From: an uncultured Flavobacteriales bacterium
GTDB lineage: Bacteria; Bacteroidota; Bacteroidia; Flavobacteriales; UBA7430
Assembly (NCBI GenBank): GCA_913041775.1
Contig: CAJWJW010000010.1
Location: 1-15,954 of the forward strand
Direction of reading: 5' to 3'
DNA: 15,954 nucleotides
A program made the translations under genes and the position numbers. Positions 15,047 to 15,954 of the stretch are shown one piece after another. The notes under the pieces are model-generated. The model was not told the DNA's origin. It was given only the letters and a program-made list of their open reading frames with translations, and ran no database searches. The first letter of the stretch is position 1, and each line of letters starts with the position of its first letter.

Positions 15047-15292
15047 CTATTTATTAACAATTAATCTACCTACAGAACTATTATTAGTAGTACTTAATAT
15101 ATAGATATAGGGACCACTAGTATAATTAGATGAATTTACAGTAACAGACTCGTTAGAGAGTGAATTATCGAAAACTCTGTTTCCTAATAAATAAACAATT
15201 GAATTTTTGTAGCTTAATGAGTATTCTTAAACTCAAAAACAACTTTAGTAGTTGCAAGCTCTTCAATTTCTATTTCTGGAGTACCAAGTAAA
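15047..15292 (-). pseudogene. Decayed T9SS-type C-terminal sorting domain
   Basis: Directly after the stop codon of the fasciclin gene the minus strand still reads as a sorting domain, but in several frames. One frame gives LLGTPEIEIEELATTKV. Another gives YSLSYKNSIVYLLG. A third gives NRVFDNSLSNESVTVNSS, then NYTSGPYIYILSTTNNSS and VGRLIVNK, ending at the TAG at 15047-15049. The IVYLLGNRVFD core and the terminal SGPYIYIL...GRLIVNK match the beta-sandwich tail that directs proteins through type IX secretion. At least two frame changes, near 15220-15240 and near 15178-15186, prevent translation as one chain. It may be the former C-terminus of the fasciclin protein or the end of a lost neighbour. 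Confidence 0.7.
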
Positions 15293-15954
15293 TTATTTGT
15301 TAGAAAATCTTTTAACTACATTCCCTGAAGAATATATATCAAAGATAATTTTGTTTAATGTTGTTCTCTTTATTCTTTTACCAAGAACATCAACAGAATA
15401 TAGGTAGTGTCCATTTTCTATGGTAAGAGACTCATCAATGCTTAAGTTTGCAGGTAATAATACTGCGTCTATAACATGTACAACTCCATTATCTGTTTCA
15501 ATATTCGCAACAGTAACCATTGCATTGTCAATGTAAACTCCTTCATCTGTAATTGATACTGTTAAACTTGTACCTGCTAAAGTTGTTACCATCATTCCAT
15601 CAGATAAATCTGTTGAAAGTGCGGTTCCACCGTAAACATGATGAGTCAATATTGATGTTAATGCTCCTGTAGGATCGGCTAATAAATCTTCAACCGTACC
15701 TTCAGGTAATAATGCAAAAGCAGCATCTGTTGGTGCAAATACTGTAAAAGGTCCATCACCACTTAAAGTCTCTGCTAAACCTGCTGCTATTACTGCTGCT
15801 GTTAATAAAGTGTGATCTGGTGAACCAACGATAACATCGACTACTGTATTAGTTTCATCTTCTGTAGGAATTAATACTGCATCTATAACGTGTACAACAC
15901 CATTATCTGTTTCAATATTCGCAACAGTAACCATTGCATTGTCAATGTAAACTC
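15293..15954 (-). CDS. Tandem fasciclin (FAS1) domain surface protein, C-terminal part (cut by right window edge)
   Basis: The frame is open to the window edge. The codons before the first internal ATG read VYIDNAM, the same as inside the next repeat, so the real start lies beyond the window. The visible part holds the end of one FAS1 domain and one complete domain: VDVIVGSPDHTLLTAAVIAA, the H1-type motif FTVFAPTDAAFALLPEGTVE, then the H2-type motif NGVVHVIDAVLLP. FAS1 domains act in adhesion and extracellular matrices. The C-terminus (YLYSVDVLGKRI...FDIYSSGNVVKRFSNK) resembles a short sorting-tail type seen in Bacteroidota secreted proteins, so surface export is likely (inference). The domains repeat at a 414-base period with nearly identical DNA. 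A decayed second tail follows the stop codon. Confidence 0.9.
   Translation of the reverse strand, partial: VYIDNAMVTVANIETDNGVVHVIDAVLIPTEDETNTVVDVIVGSPDHTLLTAAVIAAGLAETLSGDGPFTVFAPTDAAFALLPEGTVEDLLADPTGALTSILTHHVYGGTALSTDLSDGMMVTTLAGTSLTVSITDEGVYIDNAMVTVANIETDNGVVHVIDAVLLPANLSIDESLTIENGHYLYSVDVLGKRIKRTTLNKIIFDIYSSGNVVKRFSNK
15457..15540 (-). repeat. FAS1 DNA repeat, copy 1
   Basis: This stretch matches 15871-15954 at an offset of exactly 414 bases with four mismatches in 84 positions; the 54 bases from 15487 to 15540 are identical to 15901-15954. It encodes the end of the FAS1 domain (VYIDNAMVTVANIETDNG). Confidence 0.85.
15871..15954 (-). repeat. FAS1 DNA repeat, copy 2 (reaches window edge)
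   Basis: This is the second copy of the FAS1-end repeat, 414 bases (138 codons) from copy 1. It runs into the window edge, so the identity probably continues and further copies may follow. Confidence 0.85.

Noticed and set aside
15457..15954. CRISPR-like or intergenic direct repeats
   Set aside because: The repeats are coding, in phase and 414 bases apart, and correspond to FAS1 protein domains.

Overview
The window is AT-rich DNA that reads as a free-living, probably marine member of the Bacteroidota, most likely order Flavobacteriales (inference). The signs are promoter boxes of the form TAnnTTTG, weak A-rich ribosome binding sites, secreted proteins with type IX secretion (T9SS)-like tails, Cys-rich 'GCxDxxAxNY' modules, and the housekeeping gene content. 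No rRNA, tRNA, CRISPR array, insertion sequence or phage gene was found.

Layout. (1) Positions 2055 down to 1, minus strand: a tight four-gene unit, ruvX - def - TPR lipoprotein - secreted S8 subtilisin-like protease. The protease runs off the left edge. (2) 2211-3098, minus: an RluA-family pseudouridine synthase. (3) 3185-3556, plus: a previously unlisted group III truncated-haemoglobin gene whose frame is intact from ATG to TAA but is cut by four in-frame stop codons. It lies directly in front of dapD (3572-4387, lysine/diaminopimelate synthesis). (4) 4392-4991, minus, convergent with dapD: a LicD-family phosphotransferase. (5) 5149-11736, plus: seven closely packed or overlapping genes: WaaE-like glycosyltransferase, CDP-glycerol glycerophosphotransferase-like protein, tsaC, cca, pRiA4b ORF-3-like protein, aldehyde dehydrogenase, miaA. 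(6) 12637 down to 11723, minus: rnz, whose 3' end overlaps that of miaA. (7) 14963 down to 12732, minus: a large secreted M14 zinc carboxypeptidase with a modular C-terminus. (8) 15047-15292, minus: a frameshifted remnant of a T9SS C-terminal domain. (9) 15293 to the right edge, minus: the 3' part of a tandem fasciclin-domain surface protein.

How the genes fit together. tsaC, cca, miaA and rnz all mature tRNA: t6A37 and i6A37 modification, CCA addition and 3' trailer cleavage. They sit within about 6 kb, with an RNA pseudouridine synthase on the other side of dapD. The LicD, WaaE-like and TagF-like proteins look like a small envelope-glycan module that could add phosphate-linked groups. The secreted S8 and M14 peptidases and the fasciclin protein belong to the extracellular or cell-surface protein set. 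The most unusual items are the four-stop globin gene, the decayed sorting domain behind the fasciclin gene, the paired C-terminal module of the carboxypeptidase, and a terminator whose U-tract appears to double as the promoter box of rnz.
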